DNA from: Dugong dugon
Taxonomy: Eukaryota > Chordata > Mammalia > Sirenia > Dugongidae
Assembly: GCA_030035585.1 (NCBI GenBank)
Contig: CM057471.1
Span: forward strand, 93,621,819 to 93,685,818
Length of the DNA: 64,000 nt
Reading direction: 5' to 3'
Below are positions 33,512 to 43,525 of the stretch, in pieces; positions within the stretch are counted from its first letter, which is position 1, and each line of letters opens with the position of its first letter. A program made the translations under genes and the position numbers. The notes beneath the pieces were generated by a model. That model had not been told where the DNA came from. It searched no databases and was given only the letters and a program-made list of their open reading frames with translations.

Positions 33512-35721
33512 TTCAGTACCTTTTATGATCAATTATTAGGAGTTCTGGTGTCAGATGGACTCCTTCGGAGCAGACCTCTTGATGCACTTCAGACCTGATG
33601 CTATCAAAGAGGCCTCGGCAATATAAATCCTTTAGTAACTGGTAGCTGGAAAGATCCCTGAGCTTGTGGGGACTTCCCTTAAAAGATAATTGCCATTGGT
33701 TGCTAGTGTTTAACACCAGGTCTAATCTGCACCAAGTCCAGGTCAGACTAACAACAAGACCCCCCTTTGTCAGGAGGCTGGATGACAATGACAAAGGTGT
33801 CAGACCAGGCAGCAGAATAGGGGGAAAAAAATTCTAAATGGAAGTCAGTTGAATTTAAGTACCAGGTACTGAGTTTATGATTTTCACAAATGCAACAATG
33901 GGACTGAACTGGGTGACAATTAAGAATCCAAACCCTACAAGAGTGGTTACAAACTTGAGGCCCCCATAGGCGGGTGCGCAGGGAGAAAAAATAATGGGGC
34001 ATTAGAAATGCACTAACCAGACAAAACGCCAGGGCTATCACCCACCAATCAGCACTAAATCAAAAGGGGAGTAAAGTGTCCCAGCAGCGATGGTTGTCGG
34101 GGCAGTGGAGACAATAACCAATGCCACAACTCTTACAGATAAGTGGGGCCAGGAGGGTCGCTCTGAGGAGTCAAACCCGGCTTCAGTCCCAGGAGTTTAT
34201 TTTAGAGTCAATACAGCAAGCAGTGAAGCAAATAACAGAACAATGGGCTTTGGGTGAGTAACAATAAGTTTCGGGCAAGGGAGAAGGAATTCAGGTAAAC
34301 AAGCCAATCAGTAAGAGGACAATAGGTTTGGGAAAACAAGTCGTGCCTAATCTCTTTCTCATTGCCGATAAGTCTCCAACATGTCGTATACAGCATAGAG
34401 GCCTGTGGGGGCTGCAGTTGTCAATAGTGCAGCCATGTTTAAATGGCATATATCCCCACAGTAAAGTAAGAAGGAAAGTGAAATGAGGAAGAAGGGAGGG
34501 AAAGAGTAAGAATGACAGAGGGAGTCGAAATACCAGCAGTCAGAAAAGTCAGGGGCGGCCAGGGTGAGACTAAGGAATGGCGCTCAAGATGGCAACAAAA
34601 CAGAGGCAGGAAAGAGAAAGGAATGATGGGAAGAAAAGGGAAAAATGGCGCCCAAGATGGCGTCCAAATAGAGAAAGTCAGTTACTAGGTCTTACAGGTC
34701 TTGGGGCCAAGTCCCCTCATTGCAGACAGCAGGTCTAACGGATCTTGGGGCCGAGCCCCTCACCGCAGACTACACCAGGTCTCAAGCGAGGGGAGTCACT
34801 CCACTCGTGAGACTCCCACATTGCTCAGGTCCGGGCAGGTAGCTTTTCAACCCAATCTGGGAAGGGTATCTATTGAGCACGCCTAATTTAACCAGAAGCC
34901 AGAGGGATTCTTGTCCCTGTTTCAGAGTAAAAGATAGATCCTCTGTTCATGTGGAAGCCTGGAGGAGAGAAGCAAATGGGGAGATCTACTCATTGGAGGG
35001 AGGGACACAGGATGCAACAGAAGCTAGTGTTAACTTTAGTAGTGACCAGATGGTGCCTAAGCTGAGGCCGGAAGAGAAAAGGAAAGATGGCATCAAAGAT
35101 GACGCCTAACGTGAGAGGGGACAAGAAAAGAAGATGGCGCCAGATAACAACATATACAACCGCCCAACCGAAAGTAAAAAGAGAAGTAATCCAAGTTCCC
35201 AGCCCTCCCCAGGAACTGAGAATAAAGCAAAGATAATAAAACAAGAATGTTCCAGGGCCCGGGCAGATTTTTAGGTCCTTCTAACCCCCTCACCTCGTCT
35301 CTTGAAGACCTAGTCCTCTCAACAGGGAGTCTCTCCCGTGATCTTGGAAACTGAGTTCCTCAATGGGTAGTAGTGACTCCGCGAGCCAGAGGCACTCTGC
35401 TCGCTGTCTCTGGACTGATCAGGTCCAGACAGGTGGCTTTTTCAAACTCGCCAGGTCACGAGGTGTCTATTACAGCCACCCACCAATCATACAAAATGTC
35501 CCAGAAGAGACAGGAGAAGAATGTAAAGGAGCTAGTGAAAGAGGAAAGATAAGAGAGATTTGCCTGCACAGAAATAGGGGGCTGAGAATAGAAGTTGGGA
35601 GGTCACTCACCAAGAGGAGAGACGCAGGACAAAAGGAGTCCTGGCAGCTGCTCGCCCATCCCCTGTGGTCTTGTAGTCTCCCGAGTTCAGGTCCCGAGTT
35701 CCCCAGAGATCTTTTGAACCT
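33512..35721 (-). other. Long ERV 5' leader with internal repeats
   Basis: About 2.2 kb between PBS and gag, long for a gammaretrovirus. It contains a close direct repeat (CTTGGGGCCRAGYCCC blocks at about 34700 and 34742). A diverged pair about 600 bp apart shares TCAGGTCCRGRCAGGTRGCTTT (34826 and 35419), and ATGGCGCC-type motifs recur near 34578, 34645 and 35134. Two minus-strand open frames, 34041-33748 and 33794-33513, precede gag. The first starts with a hydrophobic stretch (MIALAFCLVSAFLMPHYFF) and might be a pre-gag leader ORF, but I see no known domain. Confidence 0.6.
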
Positions 35722-35739
35722 CTCCTGGCTGACTCACCA
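35722..35739 (-). promoter_or_regulatory. ERV primer-binding site, tRNA-Arg-like
   Basis: The minus strand reads TGGTGAGTCAGCCAGGAG. This matches the complement of a tRNA-Arg 3' end (TGGCGAGCCAGCCAGGAG, from memory) at 16 of 18 positions. Both mismatches are C-to-T; one is in a CpG. It lies 6 nt after a CA dinucleotide that would end U5. Confidence 0.65.
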
Positions 35740-35745
35740 GAAAAC

Positions 35746-35831
35746 TGTTGCCAGGGTCTTCTGCCCAACCTGGGAAGCCCCTATGAGGTTCTTGCCTTCT
35801 ACTGACCAAGAATGACCAGGAGAGGCTCAAG
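35746..35831 (-). promoter_or_regulatory. ERV U5
   Basis: About 86 bp between R and the primer-binding site on the minus strand, ending GGCAACA. It is found only at this end; the other end goes from R straight into an A-rich tail. Confidence 0.7.
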
Positions 35832-35917
35832 TTTTCTGCACAAACAAAGCTTTATTGAGAAAAAGTAGCTTGCGAGCGGAGACAAAGAGGGACAATACAA
35901 CGCTAGCCTTTGTCTCC
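35832..35917 (-). promoter_or_regulatory. ERV 5' R region, starting exactly at the predicted TSS
   Basis: An 86-bp match to 19484-19569. The first minus-strand bases, GGAGACAAAGG, follow the TSD with no U3 between. AATAAA is present within CTCAATAAAGCTTTG. Confidence 0.88.
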
Positions 35918-36221
35918 GCATTGATGTTATTTAACAAGTTCATTTTTTTAATTACTTTTCTGTAAAAACTTGTAGGCAGTAAGCTGATTCCTTTTGAATG
36001 ATTTGGAAAGCATCTAAAACTCAGTCTAATTTGTGGGCAGGAAGTTATAAAATTGATTTTGCAAGAGTATGGGTCAGTGATTGAAATTCATTTGAAATAT
36101 GGCATCATGATGTCAGTGGAGTAAAAGTATTCAAAAGTATCTTGCCCCAAAATGTTAGAATGTATTACAGTTGTACCTAATGTGTTTTTACCGGGCTGAT
36201 TTAAAGATTGTGGCTGATTTA

Positions 36222-36712
36222 TGATTTGTTGTTGTTGTTAGTTGCCATCCAGTCAGCTCCATTCATGGTGACCTTATGTATAACAGAATAGAATGTTGCC
36301 TGGTCTTGCCCCATCTTCACGATTGTTGCTATGTTTGAGTCCATTGTTGTGGCCATTGTGTCAATCCATCTCACTGAGGATTCCCCTCATTTTTGCTGAC
36401 CCTCTGCTTTACCAAACATGATATCCTTTTCTAGTGATTAGCCTTTCCTGATGACATGTCCAAAGTAAGAGAGAGAAAGTCTTGCCATCCTTTCTTCAAA
36501 GGAGTATTCTGATTGTAAATGACTGATTTGTTCATTTTTCTGGTAGTCCATGGTATATTCAGTATTCTCTGCCAACACCACGATCGAAATCCATCAGTCT
36601 TCAGTCTTCCTTTCTCATCACCCAGTTTTCACACGCATGTGATGTGACTGAAAAGATCATGGCTTGAGTCAGATTCACCTTTGTCATCAACATGACATCT
36701 TAGGGTCTTCTA
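36222..36712 (-). mobile_element. RTE/BovB-type LINE 3' fragment
   Basis: The plus strand starts TTGTTGTTGTTAGTTGCCAT, then TGTGTCAATCCATCTCACTG, TTTTTGCTGACCCTCTGCTT and TCCATGGTATATTCAGTATT, the same order as at 15152 and 48794. It is frameshifted throughout and 5'-truncated. Confidence 0.85.
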
Positions 36713-36771
36713 AACCAGGAATCTAGTCATTCCCCTAACTCTAAGGCAATGCCTTGGATTTACACACTCAA

Positions 36772-37452
36772 AGAACAGGGTTCATGTTATTCATTGCTAG
36801 TGGGAATGCAAAACAGTATAGCTGTTGTGGAAAAGTTTGACAGTTCCTCAAAAAGTTGAATATGGAGTTACCGTATGATCCAGCAATTTCACTCCTAGGT
36901 TTATACCCAAGAGACTTGAAAGCAGCAATGCAAACAGACACATATACACCAAGGTTCATTGCATCATTATTCATAGTAGCCAAAAGGTGGCAACAACTTA
37001 AATGTCCATCAACAGATGGGTGGATAAACAAAATGTGATACATACATACAATGGAATACTACTCAGCTATAAAGAACAATGAAGTCTTGATATATGCTAC
37101 AACGTGGATGAATCTTGAAAACATTATGTTGAGTGAAATAAGTCAATCACAGAAGGACAAATATTGTATGATCTCACTTACATGAAATAACGAGAATAGA
37201 CAAATGTACAGAAACCAAAGTTTATTTGTGGTTACTATGGACAGGAGGGACAGGGAAAGTGGGAGTCATTGTTTAGGAAGCCCTGAGTGTTTATGGTGAT
37301 GGGAAATTTGGCAATGATTAGTGGTGATGGTTGCACATGATTGATGTAATTGATATCACTAAATTGTACACCCGAAAAATATTGAATTGGCAAACGTTGT
37401 GTTATATCCATTTTTACAACAATAAAATAAGGTTAAAACAGAACAGGGTTCA
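36772..37452 (+). mobile_element. 5'-truncated older L1 with perfect 13-bp TSD
   Basis: Insert 36785-37439, from the ORF2 C-terminus (36856-37038: VAKRWQQLKCPSTDGWINKM-like) through the 3'UTR to AATAAAATAAGGTTAAAAC. AGAACAGGGTTCA flanks it at 36772-36784 and 37440-37452. The 3'UTR (GGTGATGGTTGCACATGATT) is unlike that of the 8.3-kb L1, so it is a different, older subfamily. Confidence 0.92.
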
Positions 37453-37902
37453 GATCTTGCACACTCAAAGCAGAAATGACCCTACCGAATGTTACTGGGT
37501 GAGCCCTGGTCACCCTGCTCAGTCTCTACTAGGCAGAAAACAAATCTCCCCTTTCCTGAAGTCTGATAACATGTATTTTAGTAAAGATGTCAAAGAATGA
37601 GCTAGAAAACACACCCATCATCCTTGGAAAAGCTTGTGCCAGGGAGGAGAGTAGGAGCTTGGATGGTAGTAAGTCAGGAACTTATCAGAACAAAAAGCTA
37701 AACATGAGATAAGATAGAGAAGTAGCAGGTGGGGTTACTTCCATGGGACTAATGACTGTTCTTTGCCATGCACCCAGAGAACTGTTTAGATAAGGCCAAG
37801 AAGCTTAATTTAGCATATCTACTTGGACAATTTCATCTGTTAGTGTTTAAGTGACTTGAATTGCCTTGAGTTTCACCTGCTTATGGGCATAAATTAAGCC
37901 CT
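37453..37902. other. Unassigned non-coding DNA
   Basis: No repeat or gene recognised between two L1 insertions. Confidence 0.4.
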
Positions 37903-38620
37903 AAAAATGTTGTAAGCAACCCCGAGAGTATGGCCCCTGGACACCCTTTTAGCTTCGTGATGAAGTCATTCCTGAGGTTCACCGTTCAGCCTGGGATTGG
38001 AGAGCTTCATAAAACAAAACAGGACTAATGAGGCACAGCAGTCCAGGGACAAGGACTAGCAGGCAGGAGGGGACAAGAAAGCTGGTGATAGAGAATCCAA
38101 GGTTGAAAAGGCACAGTGTTGACATGTCTTGGGGTTGTTAACCATTGTCATAGGGCAATGTGTGTACTAACTGTTTAATGAGAAACTATTTGTTCTGTAA
38201 ACCTTCATCTAAGGTACAAAAAAGAATTATCTGTGTGAGATAAAATTGACAACAGCAACTCAAAAGGTTTGATGGGAAGCCTAGGGGACAGTGAGTTGAA
38301 GATAATGTTGATGGAATAATTTGCAAAAGGATAGTGAGAATAGCAGCACAACTGGAAGAATGTAATCGATGTCACTGAATTGTACATGTAGAAATTTTTG
38401 AAACAGTGTAACTTTGTCTATGTATATTTTCACCAGATAAAAAAAGGTCCTCCAAAGTCAAGAACTGAGAGTGTTGACATGTCGTGGGGTTGTTAACCAA
38501 TGTCATAAAACAATACGTGTACTGACTGTTTAATAAGAAATTATTTGTTCTGTAAACCTTCATCCAAAGTACAATAAAAAAAAAAAAAGAAAGAAACTTG
38601 AAAAAAAATGTTGTAAGCAA
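37903..38620 (+). mobile_element. 5'-truncated L1 3'UTR with perfect 17-bp TSD
   Basis: Insert 37920-38603 consists only of the 3'UTR type seen at 4613-6075. It begins near CCCGAGAGTATGGCCCCTGG and ends in a poly(A) near 38574-38588. AAAAATGTTGTAAGCAA flanks it at 37903-37919 and 38604-38620. An extra segment of about 125 bp (38222-38335) lies between blocks that are adjacent in the L1 at 1-6075. Confidence 0.93.
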
Positions 38621-38665
38621 ATATTTGCTGATTTATAGCACCGTCTTATATTATTGCAGCACTTT

Positions 38666-38750
38666 AGCCTGTGGAGCATAGTTCTACTCTGACACACATG
38701 AGGTTGCCATGAGTTGGAATCAATTCAACAGCAACTGTTTGGTTGGTTGG
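38666..38750 (+). mobile_element. tRNA-headed SINE, 3' fragment
   Basis: Only the body end is present: GTGGAGCATAGTTCTACTCT, CATGAGTTGGAATCAATTCA, GGTTGGTTGG. Confidence 0.8.
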
Positions 38751-38759
38751 CTTAGCCTT

Positions 38760-39063
38760 TGTGATGGTTGTATGTCAGCTTGGCTGGGCTATGATTCCTT
38801 GTGGCTTGGCAGTTATGTAATGATGTAGTTTGGCAGTTATGTAATGATGTAGTTTGGCAGTTATATAATGTTGTAGTTTTCCTCCATTTAGTGATAGAAT
38901 GTAATTACCTCCATGATGTAATCTGATGTGATCAGCCAATCAGTTGTAAGGGTAATTTCCTCAGGGGTGTGGCCTCCAACCAATATATATGCACGTTCTG
39001 GGAAAGCTCGCTGGATTTTGCTCACTCTGGATCCTGTATCCAGCTCATCATCATCTGACCACC
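38760..39063 (+). repeat. ERVL 5' LTR with 24-bp triplication
   Basis: Starts TGTGATGGTTGTATGTCAGC and CTTGGCTGGGCTATGATTCC, as in MLT2-type ERVL LTRs. The 24-mer GGCAGTTATGTAATGATGTAGTTT occurs three times in tandem at 38808-38879, the third diverged. TATATAT at about 38983 may be the TATA element. Its 3' boundary is uncertain because a deletion joins it to pol. Confidence 0.8.
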
Positions 39064-42000
39064 ATGACTCCAGACTTATTGGTAAAACATTTGAATGCTA
39101 CCGAATGGGAAATTAATCTCACAAAAATTCAGGAGCTTTATATCTTAGTGAAATTTCTAGGGGTCCTGTGGTGTGGGGCATGTCAGGATATTCCTTCTAA
39201 AGTGAAGGATAAGTTGTTACATCTGTCCTGTCCTACAACTAAGATGGAGACACAACACTTGGTGGGACTCCTTGGATTTTGGCGGTAACATATCCCTCAT
39301 TTGGGTGTGTTTCTCTGGCCTATTTATCAAGTGACTCAAAAAGCTACTAGTTTTGAGTGAGACCCAGAGCAAGAGAAAGCTCTGCAGCAGGTTCAGGCTG
39401 CTGTGCAAGCCACACTGTCACTTGGGTCATATGATCCTACTGATCCAATGGTGCTTGAAGTGTTAGTGGCAGATAGAGACACTGTTTGGAGTCTTTGGCA
39501 GGCCTCTATTGGTGAATCACAGTGTAGACCCTTAGGATTTTGGAGCAAAGCCCTGTCATCTTCTGCAGATAACAGCTCTCCTTTTGAGAAACAGTTTTGA
39601 CTTGTTACTGGGCTAAGACTGTGTTCTCTAGAGAAGCAAAAACAGTAAAGCATATAAATATATCTATCAAGAGATTTATATTAAGGAAATGGCTCATGCA
39701 GTTGTAGAGGCTGGAACATCCCAAGTTCATGGGTCAAGCTTGAAGCTTCTCCTAATTCATGTAGCCGCAGGCACTGGTGAACCCAAGATCAGCCAGTCAG
39801 ACAGTAAGGCTCTGGCTCACAGGCTGTGAAGACAGACAAACCTCAAGATTGTCAAGCTAGACAGCAGATAAGCTGCTAGCTCAAGTTCCAAGAACCGGAG
39901 GCCAGACAAACAGGAGCCAGCGACAGGATCCAGAGCAAGCAAAAGCCCACAAACCTTGCCAGAAAGTCCTCCTATATTGGATGCAGGTCACATCCCCAAG
40001 GAAACTCCCTTTCAACTGATTGGCTACTCACAGAAGATACCATTATTGAGGTGATCACATTATAGCAAATCTCATCATGGAGGTGATCACATCATTATAC
40101 AACTGCCAAACTACATCATAACTGCCAAATCACTAAGAATCATGGCCCAACCAAGTTGACACATGGCCTTAACGATCACATAGGCCTTAGTAGAGGCTGA
40201 AGGCTTAATCATAAGCCACCAGGTTATCATGTGGCCTGAGCTGCCCATCATGAACTGGATGTTGTCTGACCCACAGAACCATGAAGTTGGACGTTCATAG
40301 CAGCACTTCATCATTAAATGGAAGTGTTATATATAAGATCAGACTCTAGCAGGACCTGAAGGCACAAGTAAGTTGCATGAGGAAATGATCCAAATTCCCA
40401 TTGTCTCCACTCCTGTCACATTACCTGGCCTCTCCCAGTTTGCACCTATGGCCTCATGGGGAGTTCCTTATGATCATCTGACTGAGGAAGAGAAAACTGT
40501 TGCCTGGTTTACAGATGTTTCTGCGTGATATTCAGGCACTACTCTAAAGTCAACAGCAGCAGCACTACAGCTCCTTTCTGGGATCTCCCTGAAGGAGAGT
40601 AGTGAAGGGAAATCATCCCAATGAGCAGAACTTCAAGCAGTGCACCTGGTTCTTCACTTTGGATGGTAGGAGAAATGGCCAGATGTGTGATTGTATACTG
40701 ATTCATGGGCTATGGGAAATGGTTTGGCTGGATGGTCAGGGACTTGGAAGGAACATGATTGGAAAATTGGAGACAAGGAGGTAATGGGGAAGAGGTTTGT
40801 GGATAGACCTCTCTGAATGGGCCAAAAAAGTGAAGATATTTTTTTCTCATGTGAGTGCTAATCAAAGGATGACCTCAGCAGAGGAGGATTTTAACAATCA
40901 AGTGGATAGGATGATGGGTTCTATGAAAACCAGTTATCCTCTTTCTTCAACTACTCACATCATTACCCAATGGGCTCATGAACAAAGTGGTCATGGTGGT
41001 AGAGTTGGAGGTTTTGCATGGGCTCAGCAACATGGACTTCCACTCACCAAGGCTGACTTGATCTCAGCCCCTGCTGAGTGTTCAGTCTGCCAGGAACAGA
41101 GACCAACACTGAGTCCCTGATATGGCACCATTCCAAGGGGCCATCAGCCAGCAACCTGGTGGCAGGTTGATTGCATCATGGAAAGGACAGTATTTTGTTG
41201 TTACTGGAATAGACACTTACTCTGGATATGGAATTGCCTTCTCTGCATGCAATGCTTCTGTCAAAACTACCATCCGTAGAGTTATAGAATGCTTTATCCA
41301 CTGTCATGGTATCCCACATAGCATCACCTCAGATCAAGGGACTCACTTCACAGCAAATGAAGTGCAGCAATGGGTCCATGCTCATGGAATTCACTGGTCT
41401 TACCATGTTTCCAATAACCCTGAAGCAGCTGGCTTGATAGAACGATAGAATGATCTTCTAAAGACACAATTACAGTGCCAGCTATGCGGCAATACCTTAC
41501 AGGGTTGGGGCAGTATTCTCCAGGAGGCTGTATATGTTCTAAACCAGTGTCCAATATGTGGCGCTGTTTCTTCCATAGCCAGAGTTCATGGGTCCAGGAA
41601 TCAAGGGATGGAAACGGGAGTGGCACCACTCACTATTACCCCTAGTGACACACTTGCAAAATGTTTGCTTTCTGTCCTGTGACCTTAGGCTCTGAGGGTC
41701 TAGATGTCTTAGTTCCAAAGGGAGCAATGCATCCACCTGGAGACACATCACTGATTCCATTGAACTGGAGGTTAAGAATGCCACCCAGCCACTATGGGCT
41801 CCTCATACCTCTTAATCAATAGGCAAAGAAGGGAGTTATTGTGCTGGCTGCTGTGATCTATCCTGATTACCAAGGGAAAATCGGATTGATATTACGTAAT
41901 GGAAGAGTAGTATATCTGGAATACAGGAGATTCCTTAGGACATCTCTTAGCACTACCATGTCCTGTGATTAAAGTCAATGGAAAACTACAGCAACCAATT

Positions 42001-42110
42001 CTGACATGACTACTAACGGCCCAGGCCCTTCAGGAATGAAGGTTTTGGGTCACCCCACCAGGCAAAGAACCATGACCAGCTGAGGTGCTTGCTGAGGGCA
42101 AAGGGAATAT
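39064..42110 (+). pseudogene. pol: ERVL pol: RT end, RNase H, integrase, dUTPase; interrupted
   Basis: Fragments appear in class III order. RT thumb is at 39064-39288 (FLGVLWCGACQDIPSK) and connection/RNase H at 39403-39608. After the antisense LTR, RNase H resumes at about 40183. The integrase region includes TTHIITQWAHEQSGHGG at about 40960 and the core at 41122-41448, with catalytic-type motifs GIDTYSGYG, SDQGTHF and AAGLIER. The next codon is TAG where a TGG is likely in relatives. dUTPase-like sequence (VAPLTITPSDTLAK) follows from about 41620. The RT YxDD core is absent. Many stops. Confidence 0.85.
39609..40180 (-). repeat. Antisense ERVL-type LTR inserted in pol
   Basis: The minus strand begins TGTGATCGTTAAGGCCATGT and GTCAACTTGGTTGGGCCATG, matching the start of the surrounding provirus's own LTR. 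It ends CTTCTCTAGAGAACACAGTC. It splits the RNase H frame, which resumes near 40183. I could not find a clear TSD, so boundaries may be off by some bases. Confidence 0.75.
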
Positions 42111-42486
42111 AGAATAGGTGGTGGAAAAGGTAGTTCTAAACACCAGTTATGACCACACGACCCGTTGCAGAAATGAGGACTGTAATTGTTATGAGTATTC
42201 CTTCCTTGTATGTGCGCATCAAATATTTTTGTATTCTTTACTTATAAAACATAAGATGTAAATGGACTAGTGCATTTTCGGTTGTACATACATTCATTAT
42301 ATCATGTCAGGTGCAAGTATGACCTTGTAACTGTCTCTATTTAGAGACTGTGCATAGTTTAAGGAGATGTGTTCAGGTGCCAAGTTGACAAGATACAGAC
42401 TGTGATGATTAAGCTTGTGTGTAACTTGGCTGGACCATGATTCTCTGTGGTTCGACAGTTACGTAAGGATGTAATATAGTATATAA

Positions 42487-42638
42487 ACCCATTGCCATTG
42501 AGTTGATTCCAACTCATAATGGCCCTATAGGACAGAGTAGAACTGTCCTATAGGGTTTCCAAAGAGTGGCTGGTGGATTTGAACTGCTGACCTTTTGGAT
42601 AGCAGTCAAGCTCTTAATCACTGCACCACCAGTGCTCT
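42487..42638 (-). mobile_element. tRNA-headed SINE inside the ERVL 3' LTR
   Basis: The plus strand reads AACCCATTGCCATTGAGTTG, GGACAGAGTAGAACTGTCCT, ATTTGAACTGCTGACC and GCACCACCAGTGCTC, the reverse of the GAGCACTGGTGG-headed SINE. Confidence 0.93.
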
Positions 42639-42672
42639 CTCTCTCTCTCTGTCTCTCTCTATATATATATAC

Positions 42673-42705
<33 letters not shown>

Positions 42706-42720
42706 ACACATATATATACC
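42634..42720. repeat. (TC)n followed by (TA)n microsatellite
   Basis: CTCTCTCTCTCT then repeated TA, with GTATGTATACACA. It directly abuts the SINE head side. The alternating TA tract is self-complementary. Confidence 0.9.
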
Positions 42721-42778
42721 ATAAATATACACTTTTACTGGTTTTGGTTCTCTAGAGAACCCAGCCTAAGACAGCCTT

Positions 42779-43217
42779 CCAATCCATACGCATACTAAAT
42801 TTCCCTCAATACTTTCTAGGCATCCTCGAAGATGTCTTGCCTGGGTTCCCAAAAACGTGTTTCATTTGTTTTTCTACTTTGGCGGCAGCTGAATGTCAAG
42901 TGTCAGTAAAGCTATTGGAGGACGGCTCCTCTCAACACTGACGCTGCTGCTGTCCTCTCTATGAGAGAGCCCCTTCTCACGTACTTAGTCTTTCAGGAAA
43001 CTCAAAGTGGTAAATACCCTGAAGATGGCAGGACATCCCTGTGTGCCCATTGCTCTTCTTTGTGTCACACTCCATGCAGAAATGCAAAGATTGTCCTCTT
43101 TCCCTAGTGTAAAGGCCTAGGTGGGGAGTTGAAACTCTTTGTCACTTTTATTTCTCTTTCTCTGTATCTAGATATTTGAATCCAAATCATTCCAAATTTC
43201 AAAAACATTTATGAAAT
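42779..43217. other. Unassigned non-coding DNA
   Basis: No repeat or gene recognised. Confidence 0.4.
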
Positions 43218-43525
43218 ATTGTTGTTAGCTGCCCTTAAGTCAGCCACTGACTCATGCCACTGACACCATGCACAACGGAATAAAACGCTGCCCAGTCCTG
43301 TGCCATCCCCATGATGGGTTACAGATAGAACCATTGTGATCCATAGGGATTTCGCTGGCTGATTTTGAGAAGCTGATGTCTGGGTCATTCTTCCCAGTCC
43401 ATCTGAGTCAAGAAGTTCCTCCGAAACCTTTTCAGCATCATAACAACATGCAAGCCTTCACTGTCAGACAGGCAGTGGCTGCACTGGCTGGGAATTGAAC
43501 CCAGATCTCCCACATAGGAGAAATA
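43218..43525 (-). mobile_element. AfroSINE (tRNA head, RTE-type tail)
   Basis: On the minus strand a tRNA-like segment with B-box (GATCTGGGTTCAATTCCCAG) is followed by TGTCTGACAGTGAAGGCTTG, CATGTTGTTATGATGCTGAA, GGATGGCACAGGACTGGGCA and a GGGCAGCTAACAACAATA end. The tail is shared with the RTE elements in this window, which presumably supply its reverse transcription. The AfroSINE family is known as an afrotherian marker; the name is recalled. Confidence 0.8.

Larger units (their letters stand above)
19459..35933 (-). mobile_element. Gammaretrovirus-like ERV in processed (R-to-R, poly(A)) form, interrupted by L1
   Basis: Minus-strand order from right to left: TSD, R, U5, PBS, leader, gag, [L1], gag end, pol without protease, env remnant, PPT, U3, R, A-rich tail, TSD. 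The 16-bp TSD GCATTGATGYTATTTA is at 19459-19474 and 35918-35933 (15/16 identical). A provirus inserted by integrase would have U3-R-U5 at both ends and a 4-6 bp TSD. Here the 5' end lacks U3, the 3' end lacks U5, and the TSD is long and sits at an L1-type TT/AAA site. The two R copies differ at 10 of 86 sites by hand alignment, so the insertion is old. Without the inserted L1 the copy is about 8.1 kb. It is coding-dead. Confidence 0.9.
42401..42773 (+). repeat. ERVL 3' LTR, internally deleted, containing SINE and microsatellite
   Basis: The LTR begins TGTGATGATTAAGCTTGTGT and ends TTCTCTAGAGAACCCAGCCTAAGACA (given as two parts: TTCTCTAGAGAACCC, AGCCTAAGACA). Its middle is replaced by a SINE and a TC/TA tract. 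Confidence 0.8.
38755..42778 (+). mobile_element. ERVL (class III) provirus with exact 5-bp TSD
   Basis: The provirus spans 38760-42773 between GCCTT at 38755-38759 and GCCTT at 42774-42778. LTR ends are TGTGATGG/TGTGATGA and AAGACA. Gag and early pol are missing: the 5' LTR runs directly into the RT C-terminus. An antisense LTR (39609-40180) and a SINE (42487-42638) are nested within. The 3' LTR is internally deleted. It is coding-dead. Confidence 0.88.

Noticed and set aside
35934-36221. Missing upstream U3 of the ERV to the right of R
   Set aside because: The sequence right of the TSD shows no similarity by eye to U3 at 19570-20011 and lacks a TATA element at the right distance.
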